Below are positions 5,985 through 12,193 of a stretch of DNA of 12,193 nucleotides, one piece after another. Location of the stretch: positions 1 through 12,193 of the forward strand of contig JAOUJR010000021.1 of assembly GCA_029883145.1 (NCBI GenBank). The letters are read 5' to 3'. The position numbers and the translations under genes were made by a program. The notes below the pieces were generated by a model. It did no database searches, was not told where the DNA came from, and saw nothing but the letters and a program-made list of their open reading frames with translations. How positions within the stretch are numbered: the first letter of the stretch is position 1; each line of letters begins with the position of its first letter. Source of the DNA: Nitrospirota bacterium (GTDB taxonomy: Bacteria > Nitrospirota > Thermodesulfovibrionia > Thermodesulfovibrionales > SM23-35).

Positions 5985-7559
5985 TCATCTCTCATATAAA
6001 GGCAGCCTCACAAAGAAGCTTGAACCTTCTCCAACTGTGCTCTTTACAAAAATTTTACCTCCGTGTTCCTGCACAATTCCGTGGCTTACCGCAAGCCCAA
6101 GTCCTGTCCCCTTCCCAACAGGTTTTGTGGTAAAGAACGGCTCAAAGAGTTTTGCCATATTCTCTTGAGATATACCGTGACCTGTATCAGTAAATTCAAC
6201 TTCTGCAAAAGTCCTGTCATTTTCGGTAACCTTACGGGTATATACAGTTAATGTCCCTTTGCCTTCCATTGCATCTGCTGCATTGAGAATCATATTTAAG
6301 AAGACCTGCTGAAGTTGAGATGCATTAGCTTCAACAGGTGAAAGCGATTCATCGAGATTCTGTTCAATAGTGATATTGAAGAAGTCTGCCTTTCGCAATA
6401 CCATATTTAAAGAACTCTTCACAACATCATTTATATTCACTGGCCCTTTATCAACTGTGGTGGCTCTTGCAAAGCTCAGAAGTCCTTTAATAATATTTGA
6501 ACATCTATTTGCCTGTTCGATGACAACCTCGATGTCTTCTCTGTCTTCACTGCCCTCAGGGAATTTCTTGAGTAAAAGATGACCAAAAGTAACTATGCCT
6601 GTGAGAGGACTGTTTATCTCGTGGGCTACACCAGCAGCCATCCTTCCGAGGGATGCAAGCTTTGCAGAATGGATAAGTTGTGCATGAGCCTTACGAATCT
6701 CCTCGGTTTTTTCACCGACCTTTTTTTCGAGTGTGTTTCCCCACTCGACTAATTCTTTTTTTGCCTTTGAAAGGTCAGCGGTCATCGCATTGAATACCTC
6801 TGCAAGTTCCCCCATCTCATCCTTTGTGTCTATCTTTACATTATAATTAAGGTCACCTGAAGCAACGCGTTTCATCCCTTTGGAAAGTATATTCACAGGA
6901 GTATGGACAAATTTCCAGAGGATTATATAGAGGACAATTGAGATAATCAAGAAAAAACTCGCAATGTACGCTATGAGCACTAATCCCTGTTTTCTTATAC
7001 CTTTATCGAGATACGCGAGTGAGAGATCAGCCTCAACAAGCCCGAGAACCAATTGGTCCTTAGGATGGACATGGCATGCTGCACTGTAGCACACAGGCTC
7101 ATTATGTACAGGTTGTATAACATTAAGAACCCTGTACCCTTCTTTATCCCTGCTGATAGACCAGCTCTGTGTTGTTTTTGGTTTACTCACTCCTGCATGA
7201 CATGGTTTACAGACATATGAATCCAGACTGAGCACCGTTCCTATTTCTTCTTTACGAGCAGAATATGCAACTTTGCCTTTCGCGTCGAAGATATTGATTT
7301 TATTCACTCCTTTAGAAGAACCTATATCCTCAACGGTTCGCTGGATCAAATTCACATCATAATTCACCATACCAAAACGGGTGCTTTTCTTTATTTGCTC
7401 TGTAAAGGAGATACCGCTATCAACACTATGTTCAATAAGCTCTGCCTCACGATTGCGGTACATAAGATAACCGAGAATAATGCTTCCTATGACCATTAAG
7501 GCACTTATGGTTAGAATGAGTTTTCCGGTTAGGGAGTAGACAAATCTCTTTGCTTCCAT
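5985..7559 (-). CDS. Membrane sensor histidine kinase with periplasmic di-heme-c motifs
   Basis: This 524-residue protein has a membrane segment at about 13-33, a periplasmic domain of about 155 residues, a second membrane segment at about 191-216, a HAMP linker (217-270) and a coiled coil to about 295. HisKA follows with phospho-acceptor H313 (VAHEINSPL), then an HATPase domain with N426 (N box), DTGHG (458-462), FEPFFTTK (472-479) and GKGTGLGLA (482-490). The periplasmic part carries CKPCH (117-121), a canonical CxxCH heme c site, and CYSAACH (157-163), a CxxxxCH variant known in some multiheme cytochromes. Kinases of this layout occur in cytochrome-rich anaerobes; redox or gas sensing is inferred. 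Its partner is most likely the receiver 30 bp downstream, possibly also the two receiver fusions. The ribosome site before ATG 7559 is weak. No DNA-binding regulator is encoded with it. Confidence 0.95.
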   Translation of the reverse strand: MEAKRFVYSLTGKLILTISALMVIGSIILGYLMYRNREAELIEHSVDSGISFTEQIKKSTRFGMVNYDVNLIQRTVEDIGSSKGVNKINIFDAKGKVAYSARKEEIGTVLSLDSYVCKPCHAGVSKPKTTQSWSISRDKEGYRVLNVIQPVHNEPVCYSAACHVHPKDQLVLGLVEADLSLAYLDKGIRKQGLVLIAYIASFFLIISIVLYIILWKFVHTPVNILSKGMKRVASGDLNYNVKIDTKDEMGELAEVFNAMTADLSKAKKELVEWGNTLEKKVGEKTEEIRKAHAQLIHSAKLASLGRMAAGVAHEINSPLTGIVTFGHLLLKKFPEGSEDREDIEVVIEQANRCSNIIKGLLSFARATTVDKGPVNINDVVKSSLNMVLRKADFFNITIEQNLDESLSPVEANASQLQQVFLNMILNAADAMEGKGTLTVYTRKVTENDRTFAEVEFTDTGHGISQENMAKLFEPFFTTKPVGKGTGLGLAVSHGIVQEHGGKIFVKSTVGEGSSFFVRLPLYER

Positions 7560-7584
7560 CTTACTTTAAAGTTAAACGGGTTAT

Positions 7585-7612
7585 ATTATATCATCATTGT
7601 TCAATTATGCAA
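7585..7612 (-). promoter_or_regulatory. Candidate promoter of the kinase-receiver-nfn-hnd operon
   Basis: On the minus strand a perfect TATAAT occupies 7590-7585. TTGCAT at 7612-7607 gives a 16-base spacer. A better hexamer, TTGACT at 7617-7612, would need 21 bases. Transcription would begin near 7578, about 19 bases before the kinase ATG at 7559. The -35 assignment is uncertain. Confidence 0.45.
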
Positions 7613-7651
7613 GTCAAACTTATAACCGAGAAGTCACGAAGTTATTTTTTT

Positions 7652-7668
7652 ATTATATCTCATATAAT
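7652..7668. repeat. Short inverted repeat in the divergent control region
   Basis: ATTATAT (7652-7658), CTC, ATATAAT (7662-7668) form a perfect 7-bp inverted repeat between the two divergent promoters. It could be an operator shared by both units. The composition is nearly all A and T, so chance is quite possible. The rest of 7560-7775 is AT-rich with no gene recognised. Confidence 0.3.
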
Positions 7669-7735
7669 TTATGGAATAATAGTGAGGGGTTAAGGCTATT
7701 AAAATCCTATAGATTTAAAAATGTAAATTTTTTAC

Positions 7736-7764
7736 TTGACAACAATTGATATTTTGAGTATAAA
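7736..7764 (+). promoter_or_regulatory. Strong sigma70-like promoter of the nuo operon
   Basis: A perfect -35 TTGACA (7736-7741) and a -10 TATAAA (7759-7764) stand 17 bases apart. An A/T-rich stretch at about 7712-7735 upstream resembles an UP element. The predicted transcription start is about 7770-7772, only about 5 bases before the nuoA ATG at 7776. Confidence 0.75.
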
Positions 7765-7775
7765 CATATACTCGT

Positions 7776-8147
7776 ATGCCTGGAACTTATTTGCCATCAA
7801 ATTATTTACCGATTCTTATCTTTCTTATCATTGCGACGGCCTTCGGCCTGGGTGCTTTATTAATTGGAGAGATATTCAGGATGAAAAGGCCGTATTTCGA
7901 AAAGCTTATGCCCTATGAGTCGGGTATTACTCCTACTGGTGAGCCTCAATTCAGGTTTTCCATCAGGTTTTACATCATCGCGATGCTTTTCGTTGTATTC
8001 GATATTGAAGCTATTTTTATTTATCCATGGGCAATTGTTTTTGACAAGATCGGGATTTTTGCCTTTATTGAGATGGTCATTTTTATCGTTATACTTTTGA
8101 TTGGATATATCTACGCCTGGAAAAAAGAAGCTTTTAAATGGGATTAA
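7776..8147 (+). CDS. nuoA: NADH-quinone oxidoreductase (complex I) subunit A
   Basis: This 123-residue protein has three membrane helices (about 11-33, 60-82 and 90-116), as in NuoA/ND3. The family loop MPYESG ... RFSIRFYIIAMLFVVFDIEAIFIYPWA is present at about 45-88. Where many ND3/NuoA proteins have YECG, this one has YESG, so the cysteine used as a conformational marker in mitochondrial ND3 is a serine. The N-terminus (MPGTYLPSNYLPILIF) fits the family, which supports ATG 7776. No ribosome site precedes it, and upstream in-frame codons reach a stop at 7761 without a start. A TTG at 7791 is a weaker alternative. NuoA lies in the membrane arm next to the quinone site. It is first in the operon, 18 bp before nuoB. 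Confidence 0.96.
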   Translation: MPGTYLPSNYLPILIFLIIATAFGLGALLIGEIFRMKRPYFEKLMPYESGITPTGEPQFRFSIRFYIIAMLFVVFDIEAIFIYPWAIVFDKIGIFAFIEMVIFIVILLIGYIYAWKKEAFKWD

Positions 8148-8165
8148 GAGATAGCGAGGTAAGAG

Positions 8166-8687
8166 ATGTTAATAGACACATCAACAATCGGGCTCGTTGA
8201 GGTAGAAGAAGGAACAAAGGTACTTCCCCCGAACCTCATCATCACCTCTATAGACAAAGTGGTGAATTGGTCAAGGTTATCATCAATCTGGCCTGTTACA
8301 TTTGGACTCGCATGCTGTGCAATAGAAATGATGGCAGCTGGCGCAGCGCACTATGACTTTGACAGGTTCGGCATTATATTCAGAGGTTCACCAAGGCAAT
8401 CAGACTGCGTCATTATTGCTGGTACAGTGACAAAAAAGATGGCGCCTGTGGTAAGAAGAGTTTTCGATCAGATTCCCGAACCGCGATATGTTGTCGCAAT
8501 GGGAAGTTGTGCATGCTCAGGCGGGATATTTAGAACATACAATACAGTCCAAGGATGTGATACTTTTCTCCCTGTAGATGTGTTTGTTCCTGGTTGCCCC
8601 CCAAGGCCTGAAACTCTCATGGAAGGAATGATATTGCTTCAGGAAAAAATGAGAAAAGAACAAGCAAGATGGAGTATGTGGAGATGA
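8166..8687 (+). CDS. nuoB: Complex I subunit B, carries the N2 [4Fe-4S] cluster
   Basis: This 173-residue protein has the usual NuoB length. Cluster N2 ligands are all present: the adjacent pair C50-C51 in [10 protein letters not shown]115 in MGSC and C144 in PGCPPRP. The conserved block [16 protein letters not shown] (65-80) near the quinone pocket is also intact. N2 is the final electron donor to quinone at the junction of the peripheral and membrane arms. A GAGGT ribosome site precedes ATG 8166. The stop overlaps the start of nuoC, which indicates translational coupling. I see nothing unusual in it. Confidence 0.97.
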   Translation: MLIDTSTIGLVEVEEGTKVLPPNLIITSIDKVVNWSRLSSIWPVTFGLACCAIEMMAAGAAHYDFDRFGIIFRGSPRQSDCVIIAGTVTKKMAPVVRRVFDQIPEPRYVVAMGSCACSGGIFRTYNTVQGCDTFLPVDVFVPGCPPRPETLMEGMILLQEKMRKEQARWSMWR

Positions 8688-9256
8688 TAGTAGAAGTAAA
8701 CATGAAATTTCCCTATATGAAAATGGATCCATTAGCAATTGCTGAAAGGATTAAGGAAAAATTTCCTCTTGAGGTTGTCGATGTAGTAAGTTTCAGAGAC
8801 CAAGTCTCTGTCATAATAAAAAAAGAGAAAATTGTCGAGATCTGCAGGTTTCTCCATGATGACCCTGTATTAGATTTTGACCATCTCAGGGACCTCTGTG
8901 GTGTCGATTATCTTGGCAAAAAAGAACCAAGGTTCGAGGTCATATACCATTTATATTCAGTAAGACATCGTCATATGATACGTTTAAATGCTCAAGTTTC
9001 TGAAAGTGACCCGAAGATTGACTCTGTGACATCTTTGTGGGCTGGTGTCAACTGGCACGAAAGAGAATGTTTTGATATGTTTGGCATCAAATTCAAAGGG
9101 CATCCAGACCTGAGAAGGATTCTTTTACCAGAGGATTGGGAAGGCTATCCTTTAAGAAAAGACTACCCTCTCAAGGGGCCTGAAAAGGAATGGTCTGGTT
9201 TTGCTGAAGTTCTTGAAAAGGCAAAGAAGTACAGAGAATTTGATTGGGAAGGATAG
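8684..9256 (+). CDS. nuoC: Complex I subunit C (30 kDa)
   Basis: This 190-residue protein belongs to the 30-kDa subunit family. The signature [29 protein letters not shown] (about 124-152) is followed by [12 protein letters not shown]. NuoC is a separate gene, not fused to NuoD as in E. coli. I chose ATG 8684, which overlaps the nuoB stop as ATGA and has GGAG 9 bases upstream. ATG 8669 is open too, would add five residues and has no clear ribosome site. It is a peripheral-arm scaffold protein without cofactors. The stop lies one base before nuoD. Confidence 0.94.
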   Translation: MIVEVNMKFPYMKMDPLAIAERIKEKFPLEVVDVVSFRDQVSVIIKKEKIVEICRFLHDDPVLDFDHLRDLCGVDYLGKKEPRFEVIYHLYSVRHRHMIRLNAQVSESDPKIDSVTSLWAGVNWHERECFDMFGIKFKGHPDLRRILLPEDWEGYPLRKDYPLKGPEKEWSGFAEVLEKAKKYREFDWEG

Positions 9257-9257
9257 G

Positions 9258-10448
9258 ATGGAAAAGGTAGAAAAGATACTGGAAACAAGAGAGCTTAATG
9301 TCAATATGGGTCCTCAGCACCCTGCAACACATGGTGTCCTGAGGCTTGTCCTTGAGATAGACGGTGAAACAATTGTGAATGTCACACCCTATGTGGGATA
9401 TCTGCACAGGGGAATTGAGAAGCTTGGTGAAAGTCTGACTTATTTTCAGGGACTCCCCCTTACCGATAGATTGGACTATGTTTCTGCGATGTCAAACAAT
9501 ATAGGTTATGTCGTAGCAGTCGAGAGACTGTTTGGAATAGATCCCCCGGAGAGGGCAAAGTTTATAAGAACCATTGTGGGTGAGCTTTCACGTATATCAA
9601 ACCACCTCCTTTGGCTTGCAACCCACGCTCTGGACATTGGTGCAATGACAGTATTTTTATATTGCTTCAGAGAGAGGGAATGGATTCTTGACCTGTTTGA
9701 AATGATTTGTGGTGCAAGACTTACTGTAACATATCCGAGAGTTGGCGGTGTGAGAAATGATGTCTCTCAGGAGTTTCTTGACAGCCTGTACAAGTTTACA
9801 GAAGAATTTCCAACAAGGATACCGGAATATGAAACCCTTATAGACAAAAACAGGATATGGCTCAAGAGGACAGTAGGCATAGGCGTAATCTCAGCAGAAG
9901 AGGCAATAAACTGGGGACTTACAGGACCGACATTAAGGGGGTCCGGGGTCCAGTATGATATAAGAAAACATACTCCTTATGATGCATACGATAAAGTAGA
10001 ATTTGAAGTTCCTATCGGGACAAACTGCGATACATACGACAGATACCGTTGCAGGATGCATGAATTAAGGCAATCAAATAGAATTTTAAAACAATGTCTT
10101 GAAAAATTGCCGCCCGGCCCTGTGATGGCTGACACCCCTAAATTTACTCTTCCACCAAAGGATTTTATTTTAAAAGATATGGAACATCTTATCCATCAAT
10201 TTATTTTAATCACAAAGGGTCCTACTGTACCAGAAGGAGAAATCTATGTTGCAACTGAGGTGCCAAAGGGAGAACTCGGTTTCTATTTTGTAAGCGACGG
10301 AACAGGAAAGCCTTACAGGATGAGGATAAGGGCGCCTTCTTTTGTACACGCCTCTGTACTCTCGAGGTTGTGTGTGGGACACTTAGTTGCTGATGTGATT
10401 GCAAATATTGGCACAATTGATATAGTGCTTGGTGAATGTGACAGATAA
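9258..10448 (+). CDS. nuoD: Complex I subunit D (49 kDa, quinone site)
   Basis: This 396-residue protein is of the 49-kDa family related to [NiFe]-hydrogenase large subunits. The N-terminal [11 protein letters not shown] (16-26) holds the conserved histidine of the quinone pocket. [12 protein letters not shown] (45-56) and [15 protein letters not shown] (70-84) follow, and the protein ends DIVLGECDR, close to the usual DIVFGEVDR. The frame is open upstream to ATG 9201, but that would overlap nuoC by 56 bases; ATG 9258 has GGAAGG 5 bases before it and matches the family start. It forms the quinone-reduction chamber with NuoB. A 68-bp gap separates it from nuoE, the largest gap in the visible nuo operon. 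Confidence 0.96.
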   Translation: MEKVEKILETRELNVNMGPQHPATHGVLRLVLEIDGETIVNVTPYVGYLHRGIEKLGESLTYFQGLPLTDRLDYVSAMSNNIGYVVAVERLFGIDPPERAKFIRTIVGELSRISNHLLWLATHALDIGAMTVFLYCFREREWILDLFEMICGARLTVTYPRVGGVRNDVSQEFLDSLYKFTEEFPTRIPEYETLIDKNRIWLKRTVGIGVISAEEAINWGLTGPTLRGSGVQYDIRKHTPYDAYDKVEFEVPIGTNCDTYDRYRCRMHELRQSNRILKQCLEKLPPGPVMADTPKFTLPPKDFILKDMEHLIHQFILITKGPTVPEGEIYVATEVPKGELGFYFVSDGTGKPYRMRIRAPSFVHASVLSRLCVGHLVADVIANIGTIDIVLGECDR

Positions 10449-10454
10449 ATAAGT

Positions 10455-10496
10455 GAGCTATCAGCTCTTGGTTCATTGATTAAGAACTGACAGATA
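10455..10496. repeat. Hairpin-forming spacer between nuoD and nuoE
   Basis: GAGCT (10455-10459), ATC, AGCTC (10463-10467) is a perfect small inverted repeat. A longer imperfect pairing also brings TATC-AGCTCTT (10459-10469) against AAGAACT (10482-10488) and GATA (10493-10496). No run of T follows directly, so it does not look like a terminator. It could tune the stability or the ratio of nuoE translation, or be a remnant of a dispersed intergenic repeat. Confidence 0.35.
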
Positions 10497-10516
10497 ACAC
10501 TATAGGATTTTTTAGA

Positions 10517-10981
10517 ATGTTTAGTGAAACAGCAATAAGAGAATTAGAGGAAACAAAGGCAAGATACCCTGATCGTAAGGCAGCACTTCTGCCTGCTCTT
10601 TACATTGCTCAGAAAGAATTTGGCTGGTTGGGTGCCGAGGCATATGAAGAGATTTCCGCTACTTTAGGCATTCCAAAAGCTGCTGTCAGGGGTGTTGGTA
10701 CTTTTTATTCAATGTTGAAACATAAACCTATGGGGAGGAACCTGATACGAATTTGTACAAATGTATCATGCATGATATTAGGAGCTGAAAAAGTGGTAGA
10801 CTTTTTAAGACGTAAGTTTGGCCTTGAAGACGGCTCTACGACTTCTGATAGCAGGTTCTCTCTCGTAATAATGGAGTGCATTGGTGCATGCGCTATAGGC
10901 CCTGCAATGCTTGTTAATGATGATTTATACGGGAATCTTACAGAAAAAACAATAGAAGAAATACTTTCTCAATATAGTTAG
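10517..10981 (+). CDS. nuoE: Complex I subunit E (24 kDa, [2Fe-2S] N1a)
   Basis: This 154-residue protein is an ordinary NuoE. The thioredoxin-like fold carries C80 and C85 (CTNVSC) and C121 and C125 (CIGAC), the N1a ligands. The helical N-terminus has LPALYIAQKEFGWL (25-38), typical of NuoE/HndA. It is similar in length and motif order to the C-terminal half of the receiver fusion at 1273-2163 but has no receiver, so the two serve different complexes. The ribosome site before ATG 10517 is poor (GGA about 9 bases upstream). NuoE pairs with NuoF in the NADH-oxidising tip of complex I. nuoF begins 24 bp downstream. Confidence 0.96.
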   Translation: MFSETAIRELEETKARYPDRKAALLPALYIAQKEFGWLGAEAYEEISATLGIPKAAVRGVGTFYSMLKHKPMGRNLIRICTNVSCMILGAEKVVDFLRRKFGLEDGSTTSDSRFSLVIMECIGACAIGPAMLVNDDLYGNLTEKTIEEILSQYS

Positions 10982-11005
10982 GGGTTAAAAGGTTAAGAGT
11001 TCAGA

Positions 11006-12193
11006 ATGGAAACGTTTCTTTTAAAAGACATAGATAATCCCAATTCCGCAAATATAAATTTTTATATCAATAACCAAGGTGGTTATCAGTCCCTCCAAAA
11101 AGCCCTTGCCATGTCACCTGCAGAGGTAATTGATATGGTAAGAAAAGCGAATCTCAGGGGTCGAGGAGGTGTCGGTTTTTCTGCAGGGATGAAATGGTAT
11201 TTTTGCAGCCTCAATAAAGAGGTTTCTCCGAAATATCTCATCGCGAATGCTGATGAAGGAGAGCCCGGGACATTTAAAGACAGGGCAATACTTGAAAAAA
11301 GACCACACTTATTAATTGAGGGCATGGTTATTGCTGGATATTCATTCGGTGCTGAATATGGATATATCTATCTTAGGGGAGAATACCCTAAGGCAAAAGA
11401 AATAGTGAATAAAGCGATACAAGAGGCTTACCATAAAGGTTATCTCGGCGACAACATCCTCGGCAAAGGTATAAAATTTCATATAACTGTTCATCAAGGT
11501 GCAGGAGCATATATATGTGGTGAAGCCTCCACACTCTTAGAATCCCTTGAGGGAAGAAGAGGCCATCCGAGAATACCATACTATCGTCTTGCGAATGTAG
11601 GAGCGTGGGGAAAGCCCACTATCGTCAATAACATTGAAACACTTTCAAATGTGCCTCTAATAATTAAAATAGGCCCGGAGGAATACACTCAAATAGGTCC
11701 TGCTAAATCACCTGGCCCTAAACTATATTCTATCAGCGGACATGTTAATAAACCTGGCCTTTATGAACTTCCTATGGGCACGTCCCTGAGAGAACTCATT
11801 TATAAACATGCAGGGGGGATAAGAGAGAACAGGAAACTCAAGGCAGTAATACCTGGCGGAATCTCAACACCTGTTTTACCTCCCGATAAGATAGACTGTG
11901 CTATGGATTTTGATTCTATGAGAAATGCAGGAAGTTGGTTAGGCAGCGGTGCTGTCATAGTTATGGATGATACTACCTGTATGGTGAAGATATTATGGAG
12001 GGCGTTAAAGTTTTTTGAACATGAGTCATGTGGGAAATGCGTGCCCTGCAGGGAAGGAACAGGTTGGATGCGGAATATTGTCGAGAGGATTGAAGACGGT
12101 AAGGGTACGGATGATGATATCGACCTTCTCATGGATATCGTCGATAACATCAAAGATAAGGCTTTCTGCCCTCTTGTGGATGGAGCAGTCACA
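11006..12193 (+). CDS. nuoF: Complex I subunit F (51 kDa, FMN/NADH), 5' part only; Glu183-equivalent is Ala
   Basis: 396 codons are present and the gene runs off the right edge. The FMN glycine loop RGRGGVGF lies at 51-58 and the NADH acidic loop NADEGEPGTFKDR at 81-93, with E86 matching E. coli E95. The flavin/NADH stretch YICGEASTLLESLEGRRG is at 169-186. The N3 [4Fe-4S] cysteines C342, C345 and C348 (CGKCVPC) and C388 (FCPL) are present, so only the C-terminal tail is missing. In E. coli the aligned motif is GEET, whose second glutamate is E183; here it is GEAS, with A174 in that place. E183 contacts the adenosine ribose of NADH, and changes there have been reported to admit NADPH (from memory). 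The gene has a plain NuoF start without the ferredoxin extension of the copy at 1-800. The ribosome site is weak (AAGAG). Confidence 0.96.
   Translation, partial: METFLLKDIDNPNSANINFYINNQGGYQSLQKALAMSPAEVIDMVRKANLRGRGGVGFSAGMKWYFCSLNKEVSPKYLIANADEGEPGTFKDRAILEKRPHLLIEGMVIAGYSFGAEYGYIYLRGEYPKAKEIVNKAIQEAYHKGYLGDNILGKGIKFHITVHQGAGAYICGEASTLLESLEGRRGHPRIPYYRLANVGAWGKPTIVNNIETLSNVPLIIKIGPEEYTQIGPAKSPGPKLYSISGHVNKPGLYELPMGTSLRELIYKHAGGIRENRKLKAVIPGGISTPVLPPDKIDCAMDFDSMRNAGSWLGSGAVIVMDDTTCMVKILWRALKFFEHESCGKCVPCREGTGWMRNIVERIEDGKGTDDDIDLLMDIVDNIKDKAFCPLVDGAVT

Noticed and set aside
9201..9257. Longer nuoD start at ATG 9201
   Set aside because: It would overlap nuoC by 56 bases and add residues not seen in the family; ATG 9258 has a good ribosome site and matches the usual N-terminus.
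10222..10476. 84-codon minus-strand frame over the nuoD end and the spacer
   Set aside because: It is antisense to nuoD, with no motif or ribosome site.

Overview
The window reads as chromosome of an anaerobic or microaerophilic, cytochrome-c-making Gram-negative bacterium, moderately AT-rich. The gene mix is typical of Desulfobacterota- or Nitrospirota-like lineages: a canonical complex I operon, NfnAB and HndABC-type flavin/iron-sulfur electron-transfer genes, and a sensor kinase with c-type heme motifs. Nothing here fixes the taxon. I see no mobile elements, tRNA or rRNA genes, or CRISPR arrays.

Two divergent transcription units share a control region at about 7560-7775. On the minus strand, read from 7559 leftward, lie: a membrane histidine kinase with two periplasmic heme c attachment motifs; a stand-alone receiver; a receiver fused to a glycine-cleavage-H-like domain that lacks the lipoyl lysine; NfnA-like and NfnB-like subunits (NAD(P)H/ferredoxin transhydrogenase type); a receiver fused to a NuoE/HndA-type [2Fe-2S] subunit; an HndB-like thioredoxin-fold ferredoxin; and the first 266 codons of an HndC/NuoF-like flavoprotein that runs off the left edge. 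On the plus strand, from 7776 rightward, lie nuoA, nuoB, nuoC, nuoD, nuoE and the first 396 codons of nuoF, which runs off the right edge.

The most unusual part is the minus-strand cluster. One heme-type redox sensor kinase is encoded with three related receiver domains. None has a DNA-binding domain, and two are fused to metabolic or electron-carrier domains. The receivers sit among the subunits of a predicted Nfn-Hnd electron-transfer assembly, so the simplest hypothesis is phosphorylation control of the enzyme complex itself rather than of transcription. The HndC/NuoF-like subunit has also lost the acidic NADEG(D/E)PG loop that holds NADH in NuoF, so pyridine nucleotide chemistry may be left to NfnA and NfnB.

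The complex I operon looks orthodox except at two points. The nuoA start lies only about 5 bases after the expected transcription start of a strong sigma70-like promoter, so the mRNA is probably near-leaderless. NuoF has alanine where E. coli NuoF has Glu183, a residue tied to NADH-over-NADPH selectivity.
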